A DNA stretch of 64,000 bases from Lutraria lutraria (taxonomy: Eukaryota > Mollusca > Bivalvia > Venerida > Mactridae), in the NCBI GenBank assembly GCA_964023205.1, contig OZ026840.1:29702064-29766063 (forward strand). The letters run 5' to 3'. The position numbers and the translations under genes are program-made. The notes under the pieces were generated by a model. The model was not told where the DNA came from and ran no database searches. It saw only the letters and a list, made by a program, of their open reading frames with translations. Below, in pieces: positions 23,801-37,600 of this stretch. How positions within the stretch are numbered: position 1 is the first letter of the stretch; the number at the start of each line of letters is the position of its first letter.

Positions 23801-26800
23801 GAAAAAGCCTACCCGTTGAATTAATTGATCTAAAACCCTTTGTGTCAAAATATGTTTGAATGTAAATTGGACATGACAAAGAAACAATGCATAATAAATA
23901 CATAGACCAAATGTGTAGGTAAAAAAGATATGAGTTGTTTAATTCAATACATTTGGCAATATTGGTCGTGTGCTTTCAAACACATTTTTATGAATCTTCT
24001 TAATAAGAACAAAGTTCGCTCTTCAATTCTGAATGCATCTGTTATATCACAAAATTAAGTGTTGGGTTTATTTCTACTATATTGCCAGGCAATGTTTACT
24101 GAGACCTGACGCTTATATTCAACTTAGCAATCCGTAAATGCTATATACATCTTGTATATTTAATCATATAATTTCTACGACTTTTCTTCTTTAGGCATGT
24201 TCAAGTGTGGCTGTCGAAAGAAAAAGAGAAAACTCTTGTTCTAGGTAAATATTTCCTAGAAAAACTTGAACAATAATGCCACTTTATTTTTCAGCAATGA
24301 GTTTCCCCTGATAAATAGGTATCCGGACTTCAGAAAAAAGTCATGTTTTCATGAATGCCATTCGAATGGGATATAATTGATGCGCTTTAGAATTCATTAT
24401 CATCTTCTGAGATAAGAATGTATGTAATTTGTATGACTGGCTCGGTCTTGTTCTTGTTTCAGTTGCTGCAAAGATAAAAATGATTGTAACGAAGATTTGT
24501 GCTCCTTAGGTAAATATATATATCAATCCAAAACTGAAATTGGAAACTGAATTTACACAGACTTACGCTGCATGGAATACTTGCATTGCGGACGAAGAAA
24601 ACCCATACTATGGTCATATCAAAATTCATTCGGACAGAGCGAGTGACGGATATGAAAAGCCCAACTATTGTCCAGCTTCCTTAAAATAAACTTGTTAACC
24701 CACACATTTCAAACAGATTCAAAGAATGTCATTAAAACACCATTCCAAGAAAGCTATAATGTTTTGCCTTTCATTTCTTGCACGCTCCTAGATGTATTAA
24801 GTGGCTTTGTATTGAGGGGATTTGAGATGGTTGTATTTTGGGGACAAATGGTAGGTTTTTTTTGGTAGGTGTTGTGTGTTTTCTTATCTACATGTATGTT
24901 TACACAGACTTTTTAAAGGACATTGGAATGTCTGGAAACATATCCCCCCGCCAACAAAAATAATGTCAAGAATTGCTGCAATAATACGACATGCCATCTT
25001 ATATCATAATTTATTTTTTAGCATGACTATTTTATACTGGTTGTTTCTGCTATTTGTTAAATGCAGGAGTATAGTTAATTTATATTCATTTTTGACCATT
25101 TACAGGACAAAGCACAGCTGGTAGTGTTTCCTTGTTACAATGCAAACATTGTGATATGGCGTATGGAATAGATGAGTGTTACACAACCACGTGTAACAAC
25201 ATGACGGAGGCAAGCTTTCATTTTTGTTCATCAAGGAACAAGCATAATTTTCTAGACGAATCATACTTATTATAATTAGTTTATTATAGCTGTTTGCGAG
25301 TACATAGTGTAGTGTCTATTACTAGTTTGGCTAATCCTGTCCATTTGATTGGCTAAAGATGATGACTGAATCTATTTATAGTTGGCAGGTAAGTAAATCA
25401 TGAAGGCGTTGCCTTGATAAGTTGTCGTGTGGTAATTTTTGAAGTTCAATGTGGTTGTATGATAGTGCTCAGATTTATGGTGAATTCGTTAACATTTAGG
25501 GTCGATTCTATTTAATTGATGAAGGACATGATATTACCATGTGCTTGTGAACTATATCCATGAATTTGTTCATTTAGTTATCTATTATTTCTCTAAATTG
25601 TTTAACATAACCTTATTTAAAGTACTAATTATTATCATCCAGAGAAAATGCTTCACATCACCGATGGACAAGCAAGAATCAGTAAAAATAGTTCAGATTG
25701 TTGAACTTATAGATACTGTGTAATGATGCAGAAAAAAATGAATATCTTTGTGAACATTAGAAAGTTATCTCTTCTAGGCAACAGTTGTAAATACAATGCA
25801 ACCTCCCTAGAGCGGCCCTCTTGCTTTTGTAGCAACATCCCTTCAACAACTTGCGTTTTCCATTGCACGATTAACTATTGTATCAACCTCTTAACAACAA
25901 CATAAGTTTGCCGTCCAAATAAAGGTGTTGCCTTGAAGAGGCTGAACTGTAAATGTATTTATACTTTTGTATACACTTATTATTTTGAATAAATCAGATA
26001 GCTACGTGACCTGTTAACATGCGCCCAGTCATTTTGAATATTTCATTTTATTTTTGCATTCACACAGAGTTGTTTTATGGAGGAAATCATAACGTCAGAT
26101 TTAACCATTCGTTATAAAGGAGGGTGTTTGTCAACACAGGTAAATACAGCCAACCACTTCTACCGTACAATGTGTTTGTTACTCCACGATACATTCAGCT
26201 AAAGTTCATTTTAACTCTAACTGTACAGACCATCACAAATAACATTTTTTACTTTCTGGTACTTGTCATAGTATACAAGCCAGATTCACCGTTATTAGAT
26301 CATATCAAAGTATTTTCAATAACAGTATAGTTGACAAAAGTATATGTGTTACAAGTATCCAATATCATATCTGAATATTTCTCCCTAGTCCTATCTTTCA
26401 TTATTGCAATAGAACTAAAAATGCATAATCAATTTAATTATGTGTCTGAATATTTTTGTGGTTTGAATGGAATAGTTTGCAAATATATAGGAGCTGTGTA
26501 ATCCATTACAAATAGTATCACTTTTAATTAATCCATTTGTTTGTAGAATTGCCAGAAGCAACACAAAAGAGATTCCGCCGTTTCCTGCTTCAAGTAAGAG
26601 AAAACCTTGTTCTGTTATTCCCTATTAATTTAGTCATTTCATGAAGCTGATCTTGATAATTTTGTTTCGAAATGCGTATGTTTTCACAATGTGTACCTTA
26701 CGGTAGCGCTACGCACTGACCAGTGCTTTAACGCTCGGGGCATTATGGGTATTTGGAGGAACTACTTTCAAAATGGAAGTTAAGCAGAGCCAAGCGCATA

Positions 26801-29800
26801 TCAGCATTGCGTTTCAATGAATAATTGATAAAAACACAAGAAGAAAAGTTATAACGTATTTATTTTACATGACTAAACATATTTTGTTAAGGATATACTA
26901 TCAAATGGTTGTTCTGACATTTTTAATCCCTCCGCGATACTATATTATAGCGTATGTATAGTTATCCAAATACGGCTAGTAATCAGTTCCAAGTATAGAG
27001 GTTAGACAAACGTAGTGATGTCACGCTTTGTATAGATTGTATGTTTTCATGATGTGTTTGAATATCTGGTTATGATATGGACGAATAACATTCCTCAGTT
27101 CTCTGTGCAGTCTTGATTTTTTTTAGTTTGATATTTTATAAAACGCTACTGTCCTGAACTTCAAAAAAAGGTTCAAGAAAGTAAAAAATAAAAACGGATT
27201 TCCAGATGTTTCACTTGTACAAACCCCATTTTACCGTACAGACTACATAGCAGTAAAAGAACCACCACGAACAAAGAAGACAACAACAACAACAAAATGC
27301 TAATATGGCTCGATGTTGTTCTTTAAAAACACAAAACACACAGTTCAGTAGTTATCGACATCGAAAAATAATCTATTGGCTTCTTATTAAGATTTTTCAC
27401 AACTGCAGATGCTGCCATGACAACAATTGCAACATGAAAATGTGTGGAATACCTAACGGTAAATATAGTTCATGTTTTATTGTAAAAATAAAAACTTATA
27501 TATCACATATCGGTGATAAGCCTGTTTTGGTACTGAGAAAGAGGTCAAAACTAACAAATGGATGGTCTGTTAAATTGCTTTCTCCCGCTAACGGTACAAT
27601 TTGAAATAATTATGTAAAAAACGATTTGACGTGATTGATTTCAAAGAAGTATACTTTGATCCCGTTGTCGATGTATATGCAATTATGTTTATGATTATTT
27701 AGATATTATTTCTAATGGTTAAGTGCATTTCTTATGTCATGTATATTATTCCTTTCAATGCTGGAACCGAAGCTTCAAAGCCTTTGTCACCTTGATAGAG
27801 CCAGTACACCCGGCATGCAGCCGGATAAAGTTCCTTACATGTTGTTGACGAACTAAAATTTCATTATGATATGCCTTAAGTTGATAATGGACTGTTTCAA
27901 AATGGAAGTTGCACAAGTCCATTCAAGAAACTCAGCAAGTTATGAGTTTATACAAGGAAATATTGACATCACAAAATACCAGTTCTACTAATAATTATTA
28001 CTGCATTTCAGGTAATAATCTGGTAACTTCTAATCCAACGAATGTAATTCCATCAAATATCATACGATGCCGTCAATGTGTAGACGCGGTAAATCTCGGA
28101 GATTGTCATAGTTTTGTGTCTTGTGATGCTTCGACAGAGGTGAGAAAATTATACATAGGAATCTCGCCAATATATGGCGTAGTTTGTTTAATTCTCTATT
28201 ATGTATGTTATTTTTTGTATGTAATGCTGCTGCCAGGTACGGCTATCAGGTATTTAAACCAAATTTATATTATACACTATTTAAAGTCTGTTGTGCCATC
28301 CACGTTATTAATCAAACATGGGACATCATTGTTATTAGAAATTAGTAAGTTGTCTGTAACTCTACAGCCAGAGGCATAGATAACAGGGATTGGCAACTTA
28401 AGATATCACGCATGACATCATTTCGTAAATTATGTAGCAAGTAAAACTCGAAAACCAATAAAATACATGTATAAATTATACATTTTCGGACAGGTTAAAC
28501 ATTTGACTTCGGCTGGAAATAATATTTTGTTATATTTTATAATTTAATTTTAGCTATATCCACTAGAATGTAGTTGGCCTGAAAAAAATTGGTACCAATA
28601 GACATTTTTTAAGAATATGGCATTATTAGGTAGTATAAACATGGGTGTAATAAAACTATCAGTCAAAATTGATATTTTAAAAACTCGGCCGCTGTAGTTT
28701 AAATAATAACATTTCAGAAAATTTAAACTTTATGCATGTGCTATCAAGTTTTACTTGTTACAAAATCAGCATCTTTTGGGAAAAGTAATAGCCACTCGTG
28801 CTATTACATAGGTAATAACTGAAGTTGCTTATCCCTGTTATCTATGTCTCTGCTACAGCTGAGTTGTTTCAAGTGTTGATGATACTGCAAACCTCTAACT
28901 TTCTTTAATCCGTGCGTATTCGTATGAGAGAGGTAACAATATTTTGTATGTATTAAGCAACATGTTTGAGTTTATATTTTACACTTACAAAGAAATATAC
29001 GCAAGTTCAGTATTCTTAGACACATTTAATCTCTTTATTGTGTTTACCTGTTGTAAAACGGTCCATGCGACAGCTATGGACATCACAGTGTTGGTCCATA
29101 AAATGAGGAGATACATACGCACTGGGGTTCGTCTCCCTATTTTTATTTCCAATAGTTTTTCCTGTTTGTTTTTTTATTTTGCCGAGTGTTAGGCACTCCA
29201 CTCAGTACTTGGCTTGGAGTTGAGATGGGGACACTGGCACTGCAAATCATGTCTATTAGATTTACATTAATAGCTAGATTTATCATTAAAACTGCTTGTC
29301 TTCGTCTTAGAAATGTTACATGGACCAAGTGATCAACAGCCAATTAAGCATTAGATTTTACGGAGGATGTAGAGCGACGACGGTAAGTCTTAATCGTGCA
29401 TATCATTCATAACATAATACATTCGATATTAAGACCACGTTGATAATCCAGAAGTGATCTTTGCATAAAGTCGGCCTCATTCTGAATTTGATATATTGTG
29501 GAAGTATAAGAAGCCGTTTCGAAAATAAATGCTACTTATAATAAAGTGATGCATTGTTAATTAGTTTTTAAACGGACCGTCCGCTAAAATGTCACCATGT
29601 TATACTTTTTTACCATTCCACATGCTTTCAAGAGCAAAAATGGCGTGCAACCGGAAACAGACAATTTCAGGGTATTGTCAAACGGTAAATATACGCTGTA
29701 ATTAAGTTTGTATTTAGATCCTCGCGTTGGATCATCATGAAAACCTTCATTTTCTTTCATTATTGCATGTATGATTTTCCTAGATAAATTCTAACCTGTG

Positions 29801-31607
29801 AATTAAGGCCACCCCTGGGAAAGATATAATCTGGCCTCTGCTGACAGGTGGCATTTATTTGGAGGTCATTTTGTTCCGAATAATCGATGACGGGATTAAA
29901 GAAATGCCTTTATTCCAAGGTGGACTTTTTTGCCGGTTTGACTGTATGTTTGTCCGTTTCAAATCAGGTGCCTTAAAAAATAGATTCATTCTCAATACTT
30001 TTGTTGATACATGCGTTTGAACAATAAAATTGTGTTTTATTCTAAAGGTATGCTTGACTGGAAGTCCCTTTGCAGTGGGAAAACGTGCCAATAATCCACC
30101 AATGAAGAGACAGACCAATTTGGTGGCGTGTTCCAGGTAACTGGTTATTATATTAGTAACAATACAACTCGATATAGTACACTTTAATAAATAAATAAAT
30201 ATCACAAATAATGTATTTTAGCTTAACTAGAAATTCGTCCGGAGAACACCAATGCCTACGCTGAGAGCTAAGTCAAAAGCGGCCCTAACTCCTTTGAAAA
30301 TGTTTGGATTTACACAGAAATCGAACTTAGCCTGCATTTTCTTTCATCATACACGTTCGTAATAAACGTGAAACCAATCTATTGAATAGTCCTTAAGTTA
30401 TCGTTCGGAAGCCAAAATTTAAATGAACAGACAGAAGAAACATTGTATGCCCTTTTGCCATTTCAAATAGCGGGTGCATCAAAATCTACCCACAGTGCTA
30501 AAAGTTGCAAATAACCAATTGAAGGTTGTCCAAGCGCTTAAATTTTGGGAAACCCAGGCGTAATGTGTGAATGGGTATTTACGATATCTGTTTATCATCA
30601 ATTTCTTATTTCTAATCTATATGTTATGTAATAAACGTAATAACCCTTGTACGTGTTTGAAATAAAGACATGTTCTGTTCTGTTCTGATATCAATTAAGC
30701 TCGTTAATAAATCATTCACAAGTCACCAGAGTCAATTAAATAAGACCATGTAAGTACAGAAAAACAGTTCTCTCCAACAAAAAGGCACACTAAGCCTTTC
30801 TTTTCTGTGTGAGAATACGTACATGTATACTAGTATTCCTATAACTGAATGACGATCTTTTCCACTGGCAGGTGTTGCGACACATCCGACGGTTGTAACA
30901 ATAATTTATGTGGAATTATAGGTATAAAAACATGTGATATCACTATCCTATTGAGGTTGGGTAATGGACATAAGCTGTACCATCTGTTTTGTTTCCTGCG
31001 TGTGTGCGTTTGGGGAGGGGATTCGTGCATGCCTGCATACGTATGTATCTGCGTATTTGTGCTGGGTATTGAACCAGTGGATGGAAGCCTTCTTTGTTGT
31101 TTGTTTAAATTACTGCGTTGTGGCTTTTTAGCCGGAGTTGGTGTAAACCACGTTAACCTAAGGAAGTGTTTTTTTAATGATCGCGTTGCGATTTTTTGCC
31201 GGACCTAGTGTAAGCTATGTTGACGGTTAAAATTGTGTTTTTGAAATGACTGTGGCTTAGATTTGCGTGGATAGGGCGCTAGCTCTTTTATGTTGTTGTT
31301 GTTTTTTGTTTTTGTGTGGGGGGGGGTTGTATTACTATCTGGATGAGGTAGATTTTTGGTCATGAAATTATGTGACAATTTTAAGGGTACCATTTACAAG
31401 GTTTAACAAGGGTTTAGGGTTAGGGTTAGATCTCAATTAGTTGTCTATAAGTCATTGCCAGTCAATTCCCCCCTAAAAAAGGGTTTTTAGGGGACCTGAG
31501 GTACATACCGAGGTATACCTCGGTTAAATTTCTATGTTTTTGGCAAACAAAGTGAGGTACATTTTATAATGGAAAACCTCGGAAAGATAGTAAAAAAAGT
31601 TTTTTTT

Positions 31608-31660
<53 letters not shown>

Positions 31661-34600
31661 TCGTTTTTTAGTTGTGATTTGTAATGTTCTGCCTTTTGGG
31701 TTGGGAAATAGTTCCTGCTTCATTTGTTTACGGGTAATTGGTATGTTAATTTGCATGTGTTTGTGTTTTGTACATGTCAGTGTGTTTTGGTATTGACACA
31801 ATTGGATAATTTGTTGCCCTGTAGTCTGTGTGCTAGTATGGACATTTTCCATGTGGCGTATTTTCTTGAAATCCTTATTTCTGTGTATTTAAAGCCCCAT
31901 GAGCTTTTTGCTATAAAACATATATGCAAAAATCAAACAATTGCTGATATTATCCCGGGATAATCATTACCGACGAAACAAGCCATTTTTCTTCTAAAAA
32001 CGCTCATTTCACTGTGATTTTTGCTTTTGTAAACTTGAAATATGTAGAGCGCGTGACGTCACTTTACTACGTGTGCATAGCATGACTGCGGGAAAATTCA
32101 GGTGTTCTATAAATAGTATTTATTTCAATGATATTGAAAAAAATACGATAGTGGTTTCGGAAACATTTTTTCGTGCTATAAAGTATGCACTGGAGGAAAA
32201 CACACCGGATTCCTCTGTTATAGAACAAACAGAAAATATTAGGACCAATACATTTATAAGCTTATGGGACTTTAACGACATTTCATAACTTGAATATACA
32301 TGTAGTTGACATGTATCTGTAATATGCTGTTTAAACACCCTTGGCCACAATACACTAATGTACATAAGATATCAATATGATTTTGTGTACTCGTTTGAAT
32401 CCAGCGTGACTAAATTTAAAGCGATCGGCTTCTCGAGCATTCAATATGAAGCGTGACTTTTAATTTAACCAGACGAACGTTCATCATTATAAATATATTT
32501 AGTGCTATTAAGTAATATGATTATACTCATCATAAGTGTATTTTAGCAAATTCAAAACTTAATTTTGTTTTCAATTCGTTCTTCTTCAGGTGGAGACAAG
32601 ATCAACTGTAAGATGTTGTTTCTCTTATTCGGACGAAGTTTTGTCAAATATTAATACAGTAACATCTCGATTATCAAAGATCGATGGGACCGAAATATTA
32701 TTTCGGATAATCGAGTTTATTTTGCATTGAAGTATGCAAGGGAAATAGGGACCGAATATTCATTTCGGATAACACCACGCTTTCGGATAGTCCGAAATAT
32801 CATTTATTCAACGAATCATTGACTTGACAAATGGTCTTTGACGTGACGATGACGATGCTCCCATTTCGTCAACGGATTGTTGGTTTCTGTACATAGTTGT
32901 CGTTCTTGACTATAGTACTGCAGACCTTACACGGTTCTACTTTAAAGATGATGCTGTTCAAGCTGTATCTATAAATGCAGCATAATTCTGGACCAGTGTG
33001 GTTTGTTTAATAATCAGTATATTATGAGATGATGGTTACTCAAACATCTTAATAATGTTAAATCATTTAATATTTCAATTCTTATTGATTTAATGATATT
33101 CCATTGGTGTAAGGCATGTTAAAGGCATGCAATAGTAACATATTTGATCATTTCTTATTTAATCAGTTTTAATCGATTAATCACTGACTTTTGCCTCTGA
33201 TTAATCAACGAAATTTTCATGGACTGATTACTATCACTGTGTACTCTTAATTAGATGCCATTGTCACTTTGAAAGTTTGATAATCACCTTTTCTTCAACT
33301 TGGAATGTTTCAGCGACAGCAGTCAATGTTTCGATATCATATGGTGGCACTATCAGACTTGACTGTGGTAAGTTTGCAACCGCCTTATGGTATACTTGGA
33401 CAACACCCAATGCTGGGAGAGTTAACACAAGTGGTACGTATGTATTGACCCTAAATAAATTCCTCCTTTTCGGTTAATCGTAACGTGAATGAGTACATAT
33501 GCTTCTTTCAAGGGGGGGGGGGCAGACTTCACAAAACATTCAATTTAAAATTAAAGAAATTCTATATTAAACCCAAGACACAAGAGAAAAGAACTACACA
33601 TTGTTTCCGTTTGCAGTATAGACAGAACTTTACTCATTAACGTGACAAATGTTTAATCTACATTTAACAACAGAATGCAAAACGCATAATTGACATACAT
33701 GTTTAAAACAGAACAATACAGTGACAGAGAGCATTAATCAATTTATAAATACGTTTGATCATAATCAACAGAACATGCCCTAGGTTTACAATATTTAGAT
33801 AATATTTCATATACTAGTACGTACCACTTTGACTGCTAGAAATACGTAAATGGTATTTTTGTGTTTAAGATCCGGTATTTCTGGCGTCCAATAGTGCAAC
33901 TGTAAAAGACGTGGGGACTTATACGTGTGAACCAAATTGTACTTCGTGCCAGAACGTTACAATAGAATATAAGGTCATGTTGAATAGTTAAGTATTAATA
34001 TATAATTATACAACTTGTCTAAACTTATCTAGATAAATATCTTAATAGACGTGCTTAGATATGTTTATTACTTTAATCAAATCAACTTATATTTCTGTGC
34101 GGATTTATTATACGTACAATTGAAGGAGGTTTGGGATTTTAGTACGTGTTAAATGTCATTCGCTTGAGTGATGCATTACAACATTTATACAGATTATACA
34201 ATTATGATCGTAATTACTCTTCTGGTATGATTCGAAACTGTCTGCAATTATAGTACGGCTTCGGGGTGTACTGTGGCTTTCCATACTTCTGGTATGATTC
34301 GAAACTGTCTGCAATTATAGTACTGCTTCGTGGGTGTACTGTGGCTTTCCATACTTTTGGTATAATTCGAAACTGTCTGCAATTACAGTACTGCTTCGTG
34401 GGTGTACTGTGGCTTTCCATACTTCTGGTATAATTCGAAACTGTCTGCAATTATAGTACTGCTTCGTGGGTGTACTGTGGCTTTCCATACTTCTGGTATA
34501 ATTCGAAACTGTCTGCAATTATAGTACGGCTTCGTGGGTGTACTGTGGCTTTCCATACTTCTGGTATAATTCGAAACTGTCTGCAATTATAGTACTGCTT

Positions 34601-37600
34601 CGTGGGTGTACTGTGGCTTTCCATACTTCTGGTATAATTCGAAACTGTCTGCAATTATAGTACTGCTTCGTGGGTGTACTGTGGCTTTCCATACTTCTGG
34701 TATAGTTCGAAACTGTCTGCAATTATAGTACTGCTTCATGGGTGAACTGTTGCTTTCCATACTTCTGGTATGATTCGAAACTGTTTGCAATTATAGTACT
34801 GCTTCATGGGTGTACTGTTGCTTTCCATACTTCTGGTATGATTCGAAACTGTTTGCAAATATTGTACTATGGAACGTTTAAACTCTGGAATCTATTAACA
34901 TTTTCTTTAGTTCTTCAATTAGAATTTATTTAAAAGAAGCACTCCAATAAAGGTTCTTTCCGATGCCCATAACTATGATTTTTATGCTTTGTTTATTTTC
35001 AGACATGATTCCACAGAGTAAGTAGAAACACATAAAAATATGTAAAGTGAAATTATAGTAATGGAAGTATTTGAGTCCTTGACGTTTTTAAAAGTGTTGA
35101 TAAGAGTAGAAAATGTAGTAGATATGGTTCATGATGATGACAGTACTAGTAATTCAAATGATAAAAACTACCATTGTTGAGGTGATTTGACAATGATACG
35201 ATGTCGATGAAAATGACGATAAAGGTGGTGATGGCAATAATTATATAGATTCTGAAGTGAAACTGGTGTTGACGATGCGTTTGTGAGGGTGGTGACCGTA
35301 GTTGAAGTGGCGATGTTGTTGATCCACATAATATATCATTATTACAGATTCATCAATAACTTCATCCGTAACAGTTGGTAATGCGCTTACATTAAACTGC
35401 AGTGATCTTGGTGCATCTTCATCCTTTATTTGGACTAAAACAAACGAATGTGGGACAATAAGCCAACTTACAAATGGTAACGTGAATACAGGTATGTGTA
35501 CGTGTACAAGCATCGTTCTATCAAACTATCATAAATGTTTTGGTTGAGATCAGAAATCGCGATCCAAACTTCGGTGAAATGATCAGAAGTTCCCATCACT
35601 TCCTATGATACAGATATGTCGCCCTGGATCTCAAACTTTCAAAATTTGTTTTTTTTTTTCTTGTTTTAGGGCCAGTTTTACAAGTAACAACAAGTGCTAG
35701 TCTTGCTGATGGTGGTATGTACATTTGCAAGTTAAAGCCAAGCTGTGCCTCTTGCGGGACAATTTTGAAGTCAATTACCGTTAACGTTTTAGGTAAGTAC
35801 TAAGTAGAATTTCAAGTTATGTACAGTTGCAACAAACATATTTCTAAATCATTGCACTACATGTTTATGTATCAAAACGAAATCACGGCCGGCAGATTTA
35901 CGAACATGGTGGAATATGAATTGAGAATCTACTAAAGTATATCGAAACTTATATCACCTCGATGCATTTTACAAATTTTGCAATATCCTTATCAAAATAT
36001 TTAAAAAATGTGGAAGTGTTTTGTCAATTTAAAACTATTCAACAAGGAAATTAAGCGGGGTTTCAAGTGTTTTGTACAACAAATGTATTAACAAAGTCAT
36101 TCGTCACGAGGTGCAAGTAAAAGGCGTTACAAGAAACACTGTAAATAGGCGTACTTACAGTATTTTTTCTGGAGAAAGAAGTGCTTAAATAGTATACTTA
36201 AGAATAAGACTGTCACTATACCATTGACAGATGAAGGGATGTCCTTAAAGGGAATTCTTTCGTTTTTAAACAATTATAATACATCGACTAAATGACCTTT
36301 CTGTTGAGAAGTCAAATCCGAATTAACAAAAAATTAAAATGCTTAAATATCAAGGAATACTAATGTAGTACATGGAAATGGTAACTTCTTCGTATGATAA
36401 TATAACTGCTTCATTTACTTTCACATGCTTCATGTATTTTAAAATAATTTGTTATTATGTATTAGGGCTAGGTGTAGTAAACGAATAACATTGAACTTCG
36501 TGTACGCTGCATAAAATCTTCACTCTAGGAAGTGGTCAAGCAAATATCTGTAACATTGAAAGCACTTGTGACTGGATACAGGATAAATCGGATTCTATGG
36601 ACTGGAATGAGATAAAAGGCCCAACACAGAGTGGTGATACAGGACCTGACAATGACCATACACTTGGAAATGGTAAGACGGTGGGAAAGCTATCATACGC
36701 TCATACGTATTTCTGATTTACCAGTATATAAAATAAAGTTCAGTACGTTTCTGGGTTCTTTATGTCAATTGAATAATAATAATAATCTTTATTTAACGAA
36801 GGTTACATGTATAGACATGTAATGACGTATTGTTAATAGAATGGGGAAACTTGAGCATGACAAATATTGTCTTGGACTGTATCGGCAACCAGCATAGACA
36901 TGGCAGTTAAACTATTAATTTACACATTGGTTGCAGGCGGCGACTACCAATTGCGACAAAACATATATATATATTTAGTGCACATTTTCAGTCACGCTTT
37001 TCCTTCTGAACAATGCAGAACGCATTTAGACATATTTTAGACTACAATTTAATTACAGTTTAACACCGTAATTATGTAAATATGGTATTTTTACTGAATT
37101 ATACAATTCCGTTAAATTTTGTCATTGTAGCAAACGGTGCGTATTTCTACATAGAATCTTCAAGTCCCCGAGTGCAGGGAGATTATGCTAATTTGATTTC
37201 TCCAGTTTCGCCAGCCAACACTACCCTATGTTTGGAATTCTGGTATTCCATGTACGGGGACAGTATTGGGACTTTAACAGTATATACACAGGTATTGTTT
37301 TAACTATTTAAAGGGCTTAAATCTGTATCAATTGTTTTGTATTTTGACATTTATGGGACTACCTTGCTTCACGTCTCTATCTCTATCTTTAAGTTTATCC
37401 ATTTTATGGCCCTTCTCTTTGCTCATGTATCCTCCCCCATTTGTTGTTAAAGGGCTCAAATCTGTATCAATTGTTTTGTATTTTGACAAATATTTGTTTG
37501 AGGTTATTTCATCAAATAGTGTAAGTCCAAGAAGATTCAGGGCCTCCATGGTCAAATACTTGTGGAATCGGACTAGTTATCACTGGCCCTCTATCGCCAT

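Noticed and set aside
27909..28379. 156-codon open frame as a gene
   Set aside because: It is an exon of the three-finger gene (28012-28139) read through its flanking introns.
31410..31430. Telomere-like GTTTAGGGTTAGGGTTAG
   Set aside because: Only about three units in a low-complexity region, too short to call an interstitial telomere.
31569..31796. Cys/Val repeat frame
   Set aside because: Translation of a GT microsatellite.
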